NCBI GenBank assembly: GCA_020636575.1
Contig: JACJXP010000001.1
Location: forward strand, 806,001 to 870,000
DNA from: Chitinophagales bacterium
Lineage (GTDB): Bacteria > Bacteroidota > Bacteroidia > Chitinophagales > Chitinophagaceae
DNA: 64,000 nt
Reading direction: 5' to 3'
The notes beneath the pieces were generated by a model, which worked only from the letters and a program-made list of their open reading frames with translations, did not search any database and was not told the origin of the DNA. Shown here piece after piece: positions 1 through 8,445 of this stretch. The stretch's first letter is position 1. Every line of letters begins with the position of its first letter. Position numbers and translations under genes: made by a program.

Positions 1-565
1 AGTAAATTCTGTAGCTACTACATTGGCTATTGAATGGGGTCAGCGGATTATAAGAGAAATAAACCGCAGTAAGGGAAATGACATAGTTGAAAGAACAAAA
101 GCATTTGCGATACTGGCCGGTCCTAATGCATTATTACCGCCATTGCTGGAAACAGTTAAAGACCTGCAACAAAATTTTGGAACCTGGCAGTTGGAATGGG
201 GATCAATCAATCGCTTTCAACGCATATCAACTGACATTAACAATAAATTTGATGATAACCAGCCCAGTTACCCGGTTGGTTTTGCTTCTTCTTTATGGGG
301 CATGTTGCCTTCTTATAGCAGCCGGACATTTCCGGGTACTCAAAAACGATATGGTGTTAACGGCAACAGTTTTATTGCCGCAGTTGAATTTGGAAAAAAG
401 ATAAAAGCCAGGTCATTACTGGCCGGTGGGGAAAGTGGTGATGAGCATTCTCCTCACTTTTTCGACCAGGGAGAAATGTATAGCAAGGGAATATTTAAGG
501 ATGTTTTATTTTACAAAGAGGATGTGGAGAAGCATGCAGAAAAGAAGTACCATCCCGGGCAATAA
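1..565 (+). CDS. Penicillin acylase (S45) family protein, C-terminal part only
   Basis: The reading frame is open from the first bases of the window, so the 5' end lies outside; about 187 codons remain. The family cleaves amide bonds of acylated amines such as penicillins or acyl-homoserine lactones after self-processing in the periplasm. The visible part matches the C-terminal end of the beta chain: a GNSF segment, a GESGDEHSPHFFDQ-like segment and a KYHPG end. A second, full-length acylase at 61203-63251 ends with a comparable basic YHPK tail. The nucleophile serine is outside the window. The next gene starts 44 bases downstream on the same strand. Family call is fairly secure; substrate is unknown. 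Confidence 0.8.
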   Translation, partial: VNSVATTLAIEWGQRIIREINRSKGNDIVERTKAFAILAGPNALLPPLLETVKDLQQNFGTWQLEWGSINRFQRISTDINNKFDDNQPSYPVGFASSLWGMLPSYSSRTFPGTQKRYGVNGNSFIAAVEFGKKIKARSLLAGGESGDEHSPHFFDQGEMYSKGIFKDVLFYKEDVEKHAEKKYHPGQ

Positions 566-609
566 CTGCTTAAATCATCTTATATTCAGTTTCCAAAAAA
601 CTACTCCAT

Positions 610-2001
610 ATGAGGAGACTGCTTCCTTTATTAGGCATCATTCTGTTTGCCTGCCATTCACCTGAAGAAAATTCTCATATAAAACAGTTGGATGAGTTTT
701 TAAAAGGCCAACAGGAATTATTCCGGTTCAATGGAAATGTGCTGGTAGCTGACCATGGCAAAATTGTTTATCAGCATTCTTTTGGCATGGCAGATTTTGA
801 CAGCAACAGGCCATTGAATGACTCATCTGTTTTTGAACTGGCTTCTGTCAGTAAACAATTTACCGCTACAGCTATCCTGCTATTGAAAGACAGAGGAAAG
901 CTTAAACTGACTGATTCGCTAAGACAGTACTTTCCTGAACTGCCTTATTCAAATATTACGCTTTGGCATATGTTGACCCATACATCCGGTCTGCCGGATT
1001 ATTTCTGGGAAATGATGAATGCCTGGGATACTTCAAAAATTGCTTTCAATAAAGATATGATAGCATTACTGGCTGATAAAAAACTCCCTGTCCTTTTTGA
1101 ACCCGGTGCAAAATGGGAATACAGTAATACAGCTTTTGTTATACTGGCCAGTATTGTAGAGAAGATATCAGGGCAGTCCTATAAAGACTTTATGGCTGAA
1201 AATATTTTTAAGCCACTAGGTATGAAACACACCCGTATCTATAATACCCGCCGGTCGCTTAAGGATACTATCCCCAATTATGCGTATGGATACATCTATA
1301 TTGATTCGCTAAAAAAATATGTGCTGCCTGATAATTATCCCGATACCCGGTTTGTGGTATTTATGGATGGCATCCAGGGAGATGGTATAGTTAATTCAAC
1401 TACCGGCGATCTGCTGATCTGGGACAGAGCAGTTAAAAACCACACATTACTTAAAGAAGAAACACAGAATGATATGCTGAAACAGCAATCCATTGCAGAT
1501 AGTACAAAAAAAGAATATTACGGCTATGGTGTTTTTTTGGAAAAGAATGATTTTGGAAATATCATCTCTCATTCCGGTGGCTGGCCGGGTTATAGCACTT
1601 TCCTGGCCCGGAATACAGATACTGATCAAACCTTTATTATACTCTCTAATAACAGTTCCGGTGTAACTGCTATCTTCAATGCTATACAAGATATTATGGC
1701 AGGCAAACCGGTAGTGATGCCCTACAAACACAAAGAGATCACTCTTGATTCTACAGCCTTAGATACATTTACAGGAACTTACCTGAGTCCAAATGAAATA
1801 AAATTAGAAAGGAGGGGCAGCAAGCTTTTCCGGGTTTCTCCCAATGGTTACTCAATTGAGCTAAAACCTGAATCAGCAACAAAGTTTTTTTACAGCGATG
1901 GTAGCGACCGCCAGATAGAATTTGAACTAACTGCAGATAATAAAATTGCAAAAACCTGGCTGATCGCTTATGGAACAAAAACTGAGCTATTGAAACAATA
2001 A
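610..2001 (+). CDS. Serine hydrolase, beta-lactamase/S12 family lipoprotein
   Basis: A penicillin-binding-protein-like serine hydrolase of 463 residues. A short hydrophobic leader ends in a lipobox (LFAC, Cys15), so it is probably lipid-anchored outside the inner membrane. The S12 motifs are visible: SVSK with Ser79 and Lys82, HTSGLPDY near 124-131, YSN at 171-173, and HSGG in the C-terminal half that stands for the KTG box. The last about 90 residues resemble the DUF3471-type extension often attached to this family. Members include D-aminopeptidases, esterases and carboxypeptidases, so the substrate is open. It starts the tight run of genes that continues to 9745; the next gene begins 7 bases after its stop. 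Confidence 0.88.
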   Translation: MRRLLPLLGIILFACHSPEENSHIKQLDEFLKGQQELFRFNGNVLVADHGKIVYQHSFGMADFDSNRPLNDSSVFELASVSKQFTATAILLLKDRGKLKLTDSLRQYFPELPYSNITLWHMLTHTSGLPDYFWEMMNAWDTSKIAFNKDMIALLADKKLPVLFEPGAKWEYSNTAFVILASIVEKISGQSYKDFMAENIFKPLGMKHTRIYNTRRSLKDTIPNYAYGYIYIDSLKKYVLPDNYPDTRFVVFMDGIQGDGIVNSTTGDLLIWDRAVKNHTLLKEETQNDMLKQQSIADSTKKEYYGYGVFLEKNDFGNIISHSGGWPGYSTFLARNTDTDQTFIILSNNSSGVTAIFNAIQDIMAGKPVVMPYKHKEITLDSTALDTFTGTYLSPNEIKLERRGSKLFRVSPNGYSIELKPESATKFFYSDGSDRQIEFELTADNKIAKTWLIAYGTKTELLKQ

Positions 2002-2008
2002 ATATTTT

Positions 2009-2731
2009 ATGGAAGTACACCACCATGCACACACTGCCCGAAAAAAATGGACACATTATTTCTGGGAGTTCCTTATGTTGTTCTTGGCCGTGTTTTGTGG
2101 GTTTTTGGCCGAATACCAGCTGGAACATAAGATTGAAAAAGAAAGAGGTAAACAATATCTTCACTCATTATATAATGATCTGCAGACTGACATTGAAGAA
2201 TGCAATATCAGCATATCCGGATTAACGGAACAAACATCCGTACTATCGAATATGAATGACTGTTTCAACACGTTGCTGAACGATAAAAAAGCGACCAATT
2301 GCCTGAGTGATATTATCATAAATTCAAAAGGTTTTAAAGACTTCATTTATACAGACAGAACTATTCAACAATTAAAGAATGCCGGTGGCTTACGTCTAAT
2401 TCAGAACAAGGAATTAGCTGACAGTATCATTGCTTATGATGCAATAGTCAGAGAAATGCACATTCACCAATTGGTAATGGAGAACTTACAGCAAATAAGC
2501 AAAGATGCACACAACAATATGATAGACTTTGAACATCTATCGTTATTGTTAGTTGATAAGAAAACAGCAAACCTTTACTTACTTTCTGAAAATACAATCG
2601 ATCTCAATAAATATTTTAATGCAATAAACCAGTTTAGATTATCACTGATCAGCCAATTAAATTGGATGAAAAAAATTAAGACTAAAGCAGAAGGATTGCT
2701 TGCGTTACTGAGTAAGAATGGAATTAAATAA
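2009..2731 (+). CDS. MEVHHH-type single-pass membrane protein, paralogue 1
   Basis: Function unknown; 240 residues. The N terminus MEVHHHAHTARKKW is rich in His and basic residues, followed by one membrane helix (about 20-35, with FLMLFLAVFCGF) and a charged coiled-coil-like start. The basic residues before the helix predict N-in/C-out. A second conserved block, QQLKNAGGLRL, lies at 120-130, and a helical KAE..LLALL segment closes the protein. Three more full copies follow at 4333, 5078 and 8446, with the second block at the same residue number within one position. The layout resembles DUF6090-type proteins of Bacteroidota (membrane anchor, then a GNL-containing block), but that link is inference. 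It lies between the serine hydrolase and the YfcC-type transporter. Confidence 0.88.
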   Translation: MEVHHHAHTARKKWTHYFWEFLMLFLAVFCGFLAEYQLEHKIEKERGKQYLHSLYNDLQTDIEECNISISGLTEQTSVLSNMNDCFNTLLNDKKATNCLSDIIINSKGFKDFIYTDRTIQQLKNAGGLRLIQNKELADSIIAYDAIVREMHIHQLVMENLQQISKDAHNNMIDFEHLSLLLVDKKTANLYLLSENTIDLNKYFNAINQFRLSLISQLNWMKKIKTKAEGLLALLSKNGIK

Positions 2732-2752
2732 TCTTTTTAAAGTATAAATGAT

Positions 2753-2809
2753 ATGGAAGTACACCCCCATACACATACTGCTTTTGTCCATGATAAACGG
2801 GTATCTTAA
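2753..2809 (+). pseudogene. Relic of the MEVHHH gene start
   Basis: A frame of 18 codons reads MEVHPHTHTA and then diverges into FVHDKRVS and a stop. The first ten residues match the otherwise distinctive N terminus of the four paralogues around it; the membrane helix and everything downstream are missing. It sits between paralogue 1 and the transporter gene, where a further paralogue could once have been. The most likely reading is the stub of a deleted or recombined copy. A translated leader peptide for the transporter is an alternative. Confidence 0.65.
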
Positions 2810-2823
2810 ACCAACTTCAAATT

Positions 2824-4323
2824 ATGTCGAAAAAAAGATCACTTCCCAATCCGCTTACGATCCTTCTCATTGTCATTATTCTGGGGGCTATTTGTACCTG
2901 GATCATGCCGGCCGGGCAATATTCAAAACTTTCGGTAGAGGGAGATTCATTTGCATTAACGACTGATGACAGCAAGATTAACCTGCCGCTCACTCAAAAA
3001 ACACTGGATAGCCTTGGCGTACAGATCAGCCTGGAAAAATTTACCCGTGGTGATATTCGCAAACCTATATCTGTGCCGGGCACTTATATCAAACAAGATA
3101 AAAACCCGCAAGGCTTTATCAATGTTTTGGAAGCGCCAATAAAAGGCGTTTACGATAGTATCGATATTATTTTATTTACGCTGATCATCGGTGGTTTCAT
3201 GTATGTGTTCAATGAAACAGGCGCCATGACAAAAGGTATATCATGGTTAGGATATAAAATGAGGGGCCGTGAGTCTTTACTTATCATCATACTTACTGCT
3301 ATATTTTCATTTTTAGGCGCTTCCTATGGAATGGCAGAAGAAGCATTGGTGTTTTACCCGATACTGGTCCCGCTGTTTTTAGCTGCAGGGTATGATCTGC
3401 TGGTTCCGTTTGCAATAATATTCGGTGGTACTTCCATTGGACCAACGGCTGCATTTACAAATCCTTTTTCTGTGATCATTGCCTCTAATGCAGCCGGCAT
3501 CAACTGGATGGATGGATTGACGGAACGACTGATCCTATGGGCTATACTCACCATTTTATTGACCATTTATATTTTACGCTATGCCAGAAAAATCAAAAAA
3601 GACCCTTCATTATCACTTGTAAGAAAGATTGACGGAAATGTGTTCCCTTCTTTTAGTGTTGACCTGCCCGAGACAATAGAAAAACCCAAACTGGGTTTAC
3701 AAACCATTCTTCTATCATTCATTTATATAGCAACATTTCTCAGTATGATCGTTGGTGTTGTTTTCTTTGACTGGTGGATGACAGAAATGTCGGCCCTGTT
3801 CTTTGGCTCAGCTATCCTGGTAGGGTTTATTGCTAAAATAAAAGAAAAGCAATTTGTTAAAGAATTTGTGAAAGGAGCTGAAAGTCTTCTTTCTGTAGCC
3901 CTGATCATTGGTGTGGCAAGGGGAGTAACGATAGTTTTGAATGAGGGGCATGTCAGTGATTCAATTTTGTTTTATACGGCACAATTGGTTCAGGGAATGG
4001 CCCCTGCTATTTTTATTTTAGCACTGCTTTTATTCTACATCATTTTTTCACTCTTTATTCAATCCTCTTCCGGTATGGCGGTGCTCACCATGCCGATCAT
4101 TGGCGCCCTCGCAATTATTGTCAATATCCCTGGCAGGGAGATAGTGAACTCTTATATGTTCGGAATGTGTATCATGTCCTTTTTAGCGCCTACCGGCCTG
4201 GTACTCCCTTCACTGGCGATGGTGAATGTAAGCTTGAAAACATGGTTTAAATTTATAATGCCCTTACTGATCATTATTACCATTATTTGTGCCATCACCT
4301 TGATAATTGGCATTAATATTTAA
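2824..4323 (+). CDS. YfcC/DcuC-family membrane transporter
   Basis: A polytopic inner-membrane protein of 499 residues with many hydrophobic helices. The N terminus carries the MPAGQY motif (28-33) after the first helix, and later segments such as GASYGMAEEALVFYPI and SSSGMAVLTMPIIGALA are typical of the YfcC/ArcD-like branch of the C4-dicarboxylate carrier (DcuC) superfamily. Relatives are annotated as basic amino acid, arginine/ornithine or dipeptide carriers, so an amino-acid or peptide-type substrate is plausible but not shown by sequence. The gene is flanked directly by MEVHHH paralogues, with the next one starting 9 bases after its stop, and shares the strand with several peptidase genes. 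Co-transcription with them is likely. Confidence 0.85.
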   Translation: MSKKRSLPNPLTILLIVIILGAICTWIMPAGQYSKLSVEGDSFALTTDDSKINLPLTQKTLDSLGVQISLEKFTRGDIRKPISVPGTYIKQDKNPQGFINVLEAPIKGVYDSIDIILFTLIIGGFMYVFNETGAMTKGISWLGYKMRGRESLLIIILTAIFSFLGASYGMAEEALVFYPILVPLFLAAGYDLLVPFAIIFGGTSIGPTAAFTNPFSVIIASNAAGINWMDGLTERLILWAILTILLTIYILRYARKIKKDPSLSLVRKIDGNVFPSFSVDLPETIEKPKLGLQTILLSFIYIATFLSMIVGVVFFDWWMTEMSALFFGSAILVGFIAKIKEKQFVKEFVKGAESLLSVALIIGVARGVTIVLNEGHVSDSILFYTAQLVQGMAPAIFILALLLFYIIFSLFIQSSSGMAVLTMPIIGALAIIVNIPGREIVNSYMFGMCIMSFLAPTGLVLPSLAMVNVSLKTWFKFIMPLLIIITIICAITLIIGINI

Positions 4324-4332
4324 ATAATAAAA

Positions 4333-5070
4333 ATGGAAGTACATCACCATGCACATACAGCCAGAAAAAAATGGACACATTATTTCTGGGAATTTCTCAT
4401 GTTATTCCTTGCTGTTTTTTGTGGGTTTTTAGCTGAATACAAATTAGAGCATGTGATAGAGCACCAACGGGAAGTAAAATATGTAAGATCATTAATCGAA
4501 GATCTGAAAACCGATACAGCCAGTCTCCGGGTTTATATTGATTTACGGAAAGAAAAAAGGAGCATGATGGATTCACTCCTCATGTTATTAAGCACTGACG
4601 GACACAGGCGATCGGGCAATGAAACTTATTTTTTTGCACGCCATGTTTTCCATGGCCCGCCATTCGTAAGCGCCGATGGAACTATTCAGCAATTGAAAAA
4701 CGCAGGTAATCTCCGTTTGATTAAAAATGAAAATACGATCAGCAACATATTGAACTATGATGCAACAGTAAAAGATTTAAAGGAATGGGATGAATCCGAT
4801 ATAAGAATAAGAACCACATTCCGGGAAATTGGGGGAACTGTTTTTAACGCCGATCAGCTTTATAAAAGTATGGATGCCGATTTTAAATTTGTACGTCCGA
4901 CAACGAATCCGCAATTAATAACTGAAAACCCCGCCACAATTAACAATGTTGCTTTCCAGATTCAATACTTGTCATTAAGTTGTTTAGGTAATTCACAAAG
5001 AGGAATGAATTTAAAAACAAAGGCAGAACAGCTTATTGCATTGCTTAAAAAGCAATATCACCTGAAATAA
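4333..5070 (+). CDS. MEVHHH-type single-pass membrane protein, paralogue 2
   Basis: Function unknown; 245 residues. The first 36 residues are identical to paralogue 1 and nearly so to paralogue 3; the rest diverges strongly. Features in order: His-rich cytoplasmic start, membrane helix (about 20-35), a helical R..KYVRSLIEDLKTD segment (46-61), the QQLKNAGNLRLI block (119-130) and a C-terminal helix KAEQLIALLKKQ. At DNA level a 44-base run around the helix-coding start is identical to paralogue 3, and a 28-base run is also shared with paralogue 1. Such a gradient points to recent duplication, gene conversion or strong constraint on the N terminus. It lies 9 bases after the transporter and 7 bases before paralogue 3. 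Confidence 0.88.
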   Translation: MEVHHHAHTARKKWTHYFWEFLMLFLAVFCGFLAEYKLEHVIEHQREVKYVRSLIEDLKTDTASLRVYIDLRKEKRSMMDSLLMLLSTDGHRRSGNETYFFARHVFHGPPFVSADGTIQQLKNAGNLRLIKNENTISNILNYDATVKDLKEWDESDIRIRTTFREIGGTVFNADQLYKSMDADFKFVRPTTNPQLITENPATINNVAFQIQYLSLSCLGNSQRGMNLKTKAEQLIALLKKQYHLK

Positions 5071-5077
5071 ATACTAC

Positions 5078-5845
5078 ATGGAAGTACACCACCACTCACA
5101 CACAGCAAGAAAAAAATGGACACATTATTTCTGGGAATTTCTCATGTTATTTTTGGCTGTTTTCTGTGGATTTTTAGCAGAGTATCAACTGGAGCATACC
5201 ATTGAACATCAACGGGCCAAAGTATATGCAAAAGGAATGGTGGAGAACCTGGAATCGGATACTACTGAGCTAAAAGAAATTATTATACGGGGAGAATTTG
5301 CAAAAAACTACCTGGACAGTTTTCTGACACTAATTACTGCAAAGGATTTCAACCAAATACCTACGGGCAAATTATATTTTTATGGGCTATGGGGCGGTTA
5401 CCTTAGGGGTTTTGAACCCAACGATGCTACCTTTCAGCAAATGAAAAATTCCGGCTCTATCCGGTATTTTAAGAACCGGGAGCTGGAGCAAACAATCGGC
5501 AAATACGACCAGATATTACGTAGTATGCGAAGGCTACAGGATTTTGACCAGTTTATTCAATTGGAAATAAGAAAAGTAAGGGCAAAGATCTTTGATTTTC
5601 ATTTTAATGATCAGGCGAACCGGGTTGTACAACAACATGTGTATCGAAATTTTAATCAGGAAGCCATTGACTCTTTTATGTTAACTAATCCACCATTATT
5701 GACCCAGGATAAAATTGTAATAAATGAATATGCTGAATTATGCAGGTCAAGGTCGCTTCGCCAGCAATTAAACAATTCTATACAAGCATTAAACCTGGCA
5801 AAAGAAATTATTGTAATGCTCAAAGAAGAATTTCACTTAAAATAA
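5078..5845 (+). CDS. MEVHHH-type single-pass membrane protein, paralogue 3
   Basis: Function unknown; 255 residues. The start is MEVHHHSHTARKKW, then the same membrane helix (about 20-35), a helical segment with a conserved Asp61 and the block QQMKNSGSIRY (120-130). It ends with a long helix finishing MLKEEFHLK, close to the HLK end of paralogue 2. The region between 62 and 118 is not similar to the other copies by eye, apart from a conserved mix of hydrophobic and charged residues. It is directly adjacent to paralogue 2 and 4 bases before the S58 aminopeptidase. If the predicted topology is right, the variable part is periplasmic. Confidence 0.88.
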   Translation: MEVHHHSHTARKKWTHYFWEFLMLFLAVFCGFLAEYQLEHTIEHQRAKVYAKGMVENLESDTTELKEIIIRGEFAKNYLDSFLTLITAKDFNQIPTGKLYFYGLWGGYLRGFEPNDATFQQMKNSGSIRYFKNRELEQTIGKYDQILRSMRRLQDFDQFIQLEIRKVRAKIFDFHFNDQANRVVQQHVYRNFNQEAIDSFMLTNPPLLTQDKIVINEYAELCRSRSLRQQLNNSIQALNLAKEIIVMLKEEFHLK

Positions 5846-5849
5846 TACC

Positions 5850-7007
5850 ATGAGAAAAGTAGCAGTCCTAGTATGTCTAATCTTTATTTACTCTATAACC
5901 ACTGCTCAAAAACCAAGAGCCAGGGATATTGGCATCCCCTTTAACGGAACCCCGGGAAAATATAATGCCATTACCGATGTAAAGGGAGTTGAAGTTGGTT
6001 ACAGCACAATAATATCCGGTACAGGAAAAAATGTTCGGGGGAAAGGACCCGTAAGAACCGGGGTGACTGCCATCCTGCCAAGAGGACACAACAATAATCC
6101 GGTTTATGCCAACTGGTATTCACTGAATGGTAATGGAGAGATGACAGGCACAACATGGATCACCGAATCAGGTTTTTTAGAGGGTCCTGTTATGATCACT
6201 AATACGAATAGCGTAGGTGTGGTAAGAGATGCCGTATTGAAATGGTATGTAAAAACGGGCTGGTATAAAGAAGATTTCTGGTACACCTATCCTGTAGTCG
6301 CAGAAACCTATGATGGTTTACTCAACGATATCTATGGTTTTCATGTAAAAGAAAGCAATGCATTTGAAGCATTGGATGGGGCCAGGTCAGGGCAATTACA
6401 GGAAGGTAATGTGGGTGGAGGAACAGGTATGATGTGCCTGGGTTTTAAAGGAGGAACAGGCACTGCATCAAGAATTGTAAAAGTAAAAGACAGTACTTAT
6501 ACTGTGGGTGTGCTGGTGCAATCAAATTTTGGAGCAAAAAGAAACTTTACCATAGCTGGTGTACCTGTCGGGCAAGAACTAAAAGACACGATGAACTATG
6601 AGTTTAAAGCACCTCCATCTTATGAACCGGGTGATGGTTCCATAATTGTAGTAGTGGCTACGGATGCTCCTTTATTACCACACCAGCTAAAAAGAATTGC
6701 AGCCAGGGTACCTTTAGGCGTAGGTATTGTTGGTGGACGGGGCGAGAATGGATCAGGCGATATTTTTATTGCTTTCTCTACCGCTAACCCTACTGCTTTT
6801 CAAAGAAACGAATTCACCACTCTGGAAGAGTTACCCAATGACAGGATAAATCCCTTATTTGATGCAACAGTGCAAGCCGTGGAAGAAGCGATCATCAACG
6901 CAATGGTAGCCGCTGAAACGATGGAGGGTATCAATGGTAATAAAGCATACGCATTACCACATAAACTAGTGATGGAAGTTTTAAAAAAATATAACAGGGT
7001 GAAATAA
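5850..7007 (+). CDS. P1/S58 family aminopeptidase (DmpA-like), exported
   Basis: A self-processing N-terminal-nucleophile hydrolase of the DmpA/BapA family, 385 residues. Members release N-terminal residues from peptides, including D-alanine amides or beta-amino acids. A signal peptide ends near TTAQ (20). Family blocks are visible: GNVGGGTGM (186-194), GGTGTASR (201-208), VLVQSNFG (221-228) and GDGSIIVVVATDAPL from 261. By alignment from memory with DmpA (Gly249/Ser250, Ser288, Glu290), the nucleophile should be Ser264. Ser302 keeps the 38-residue spacing, while the Glu position is Asp304 here; this assignment is inference. It starts 4 bases after paralogue 3 and fits a peptide-degrading role for the block. 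Confidence 0.88.
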   Translation: MRKVAVLVCLIFIYSITTAQKPRARDIGIPFNGTPGKYNAITDVKGVEVGYSTIISGTGKNVRGKGPVRTGVTAILPRGHNNNPVYANWYSLNGNGEMTGTTWITESGFLEGPVMITNTNSVGVVRDAVLKWYVKTGWYKEDFWYTYPVVAETYDGLLNDIYGFHVKESNAFEALDGARSGQLQEGNVGGGTGMMCLGFKGGTGTASRIVKVKDSTYTVGVLVQSNFGAKRNFTIAGVPVGQELKDTMNYEFKAPPSYEPGDGSIIVVVATDAPLLPHQLKRIAARVPLGVGIVGGRGENGSGDIFIAFSTANPTAFQRNEFTTLEELPNDRINPLFDATVQAVEEAIINAMVAAETMEGINGNKAYALPHKLVMEVLKKYNRVK

Positions 7008-7042
7008 GCTATGCTATGAAAAAAAGATTTAATTAATATGAC

Positions 7043-8437
7043 ATGAAAAAACTCTTTTTATTTTTCATTTTGTTAGTGACACTGCAATCCTCTTTTTCCC
7101 AAATTGCAGGAATCGATTCAATGATTCAAAAAATTTCTTTGGAAAAAGATGATGATAAACGTATTGATATCATCTATAGTATCACGATGTTAATCGGTGA
7201 AACTGATCCGATTTTAGGATTGAAATATGGGCAAAGCCTGGTTGAATACGGTAAAAAAAATAAGGACGTTATTGCAGAGGCCTATGGTTTATCTTATATA
7301 GGTAAAATGTACGGCATGATTGGCAATTTCGAAAAGGGGCTGAAAGAGGGATTGGAAGGTAAAAAAATAGGTGAAACGATTGGTAATAATAAATTGCTTG
7401 CTATTACAAATGTATTGACTGGCAATATTTATAAATACCTGGCTGATTATCCTAATGCAATTCGTTTATATAATGCAACAGGTGAAGCAGCTAAAAAGGC
7501 AAACTATCAAGAGGCTCTTGTATGGAGTTTTCAGAACCTGGCCGAATGTTACCTGGCGTTAAACCAGGTTGATTCTGCTCTGATGTATGCCCAAAAAGAC
7601 TATGAGCTTAGCCAGCGAATAAAATATTTCGATTTTATCAGCTATACACTTATAAATCTCGGCAGCATAAATGGGAAAATGGGAAACAATGCTATAGCTA
7701 TTGGTTATTTTGACATGGCAATAGAAGAATGTTCTAAAACTAAATCACTCCGCCAACTAAACTGGGCATTAACATCTAAAGCACAGTACTTCTACTCTAT
7801 TAATCAAATAGATTCCAGCATCGTATATGCAAAAAGAGCAATAGCTGTAGTGCAATCTACCGACTTTGCAAGCAACAGCATTAAACCAGCAAAGCTATTA
7901 TTTGATATTTATCGAAAAACGAATGTAGACAGTGCATTTAAATATTCTGAGCTTTTTAGAATCACCAATGACAGTTTATTTAATGCCAAAGCAATTCAGC
8001 AAACACAGTTAATGACATTTGAAGATGAAATCCGTCAAGAAAAAGCAGCTCAGGAAAAAATAAGGGCAGAACAGCAGCGCCAACAAAACTTACAATATGC
8101 TTTATTAGCATTAGGTATAATTACATTTGTAATTCTCTTTTTAGCCCTTAGTCGCAGGCATATCACTAATACAAAAGTTATTCAATTTTTAGGGGTCGTT
8201 GCCTTGTTAGTTGTTTTTGAGTTCTTGAACTTATTGCTTCACCCATTCTTAGAAAAGATCACTCATCATAATCCGATTTTAATGCTATTGGCATTGGTTT
8301 GTATTGCAGCATTGCTGGTTCCATTACATCACAAGTTAGAAAAATGGGCCACTCATAAATTGGTGGAGAAAAACAAACAGATCAGGCTGGCAGCAGCTAA
8401 GAAAACAATTGAGCGGCTTGAAAATGATAAATCCTAA
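7043..8437 (+). CDS. Exported TPR protein with three C-terminal membrane helices
   Basis: Function unknown; 464 residues. A signal peptide (1-20, ending SFSQ) is followed by helical repeats of tetratricopeptide type (about 40-310), with A..YG..YIGKMYGMIGNFEKGL and ALVWSFQNLAECYLAL-like units. A charged coiled coil follows (about 320-350, EDEIRQEKAAQEKIRAEQQR). Three hydrophobic helices lie near 351-369, 380-399 and 411-428, then a basic coiled tail. The TPR-coil-helix order is that of Bacteroidota TPR sensor kinases or LuxR-type sensors, but the kinase or DNA-binding output is absent and replaced by further helices. It sits between the aminopeptidase and paralogue 4, 8 bases before the latter. 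Confidence 0.82.
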   Translation: MKKLFLFFILLVTLQSSFSQIAGIDSMIQKISLEKDDDKRIDIIYSITMLIGETDPILGLKYGQSLVEYGKKNKDVIAEAYGLSYIGKMYGMIGNFEKGLKEGLEGKKIGETIGNNKLLAITNVLTGNIYKYLADYPNAIRLYNATGEAAKKANYQEALVWSFQNLAECYLALNQVDSALMYAQKDYELSQRIKYFDFISYTLINLGSINGKMGNNAIAIGYFDMAIEECSKTKSLRQLNWALTSKAQYFYSINQIDSSIVYAKRAIAVVQSTDFASNSIKPAKLLFDIYRKTNVDSAFKYSELFRITNDSLFNAKAIQQTQLMTFEDEIRQEKAAQEKIRAEQQRQQNLQYALLALGIITFVILFLALSRRHITNTKVIQFLGVVALLVVFEFLNLLLHPFLEKITHHNPILMLLALVCIAALLVPLHHKLEKWATHKLVEKNKQIRLAAAKKTIERLENDKS

Positions 8438-8445
8438 TTTAGATT

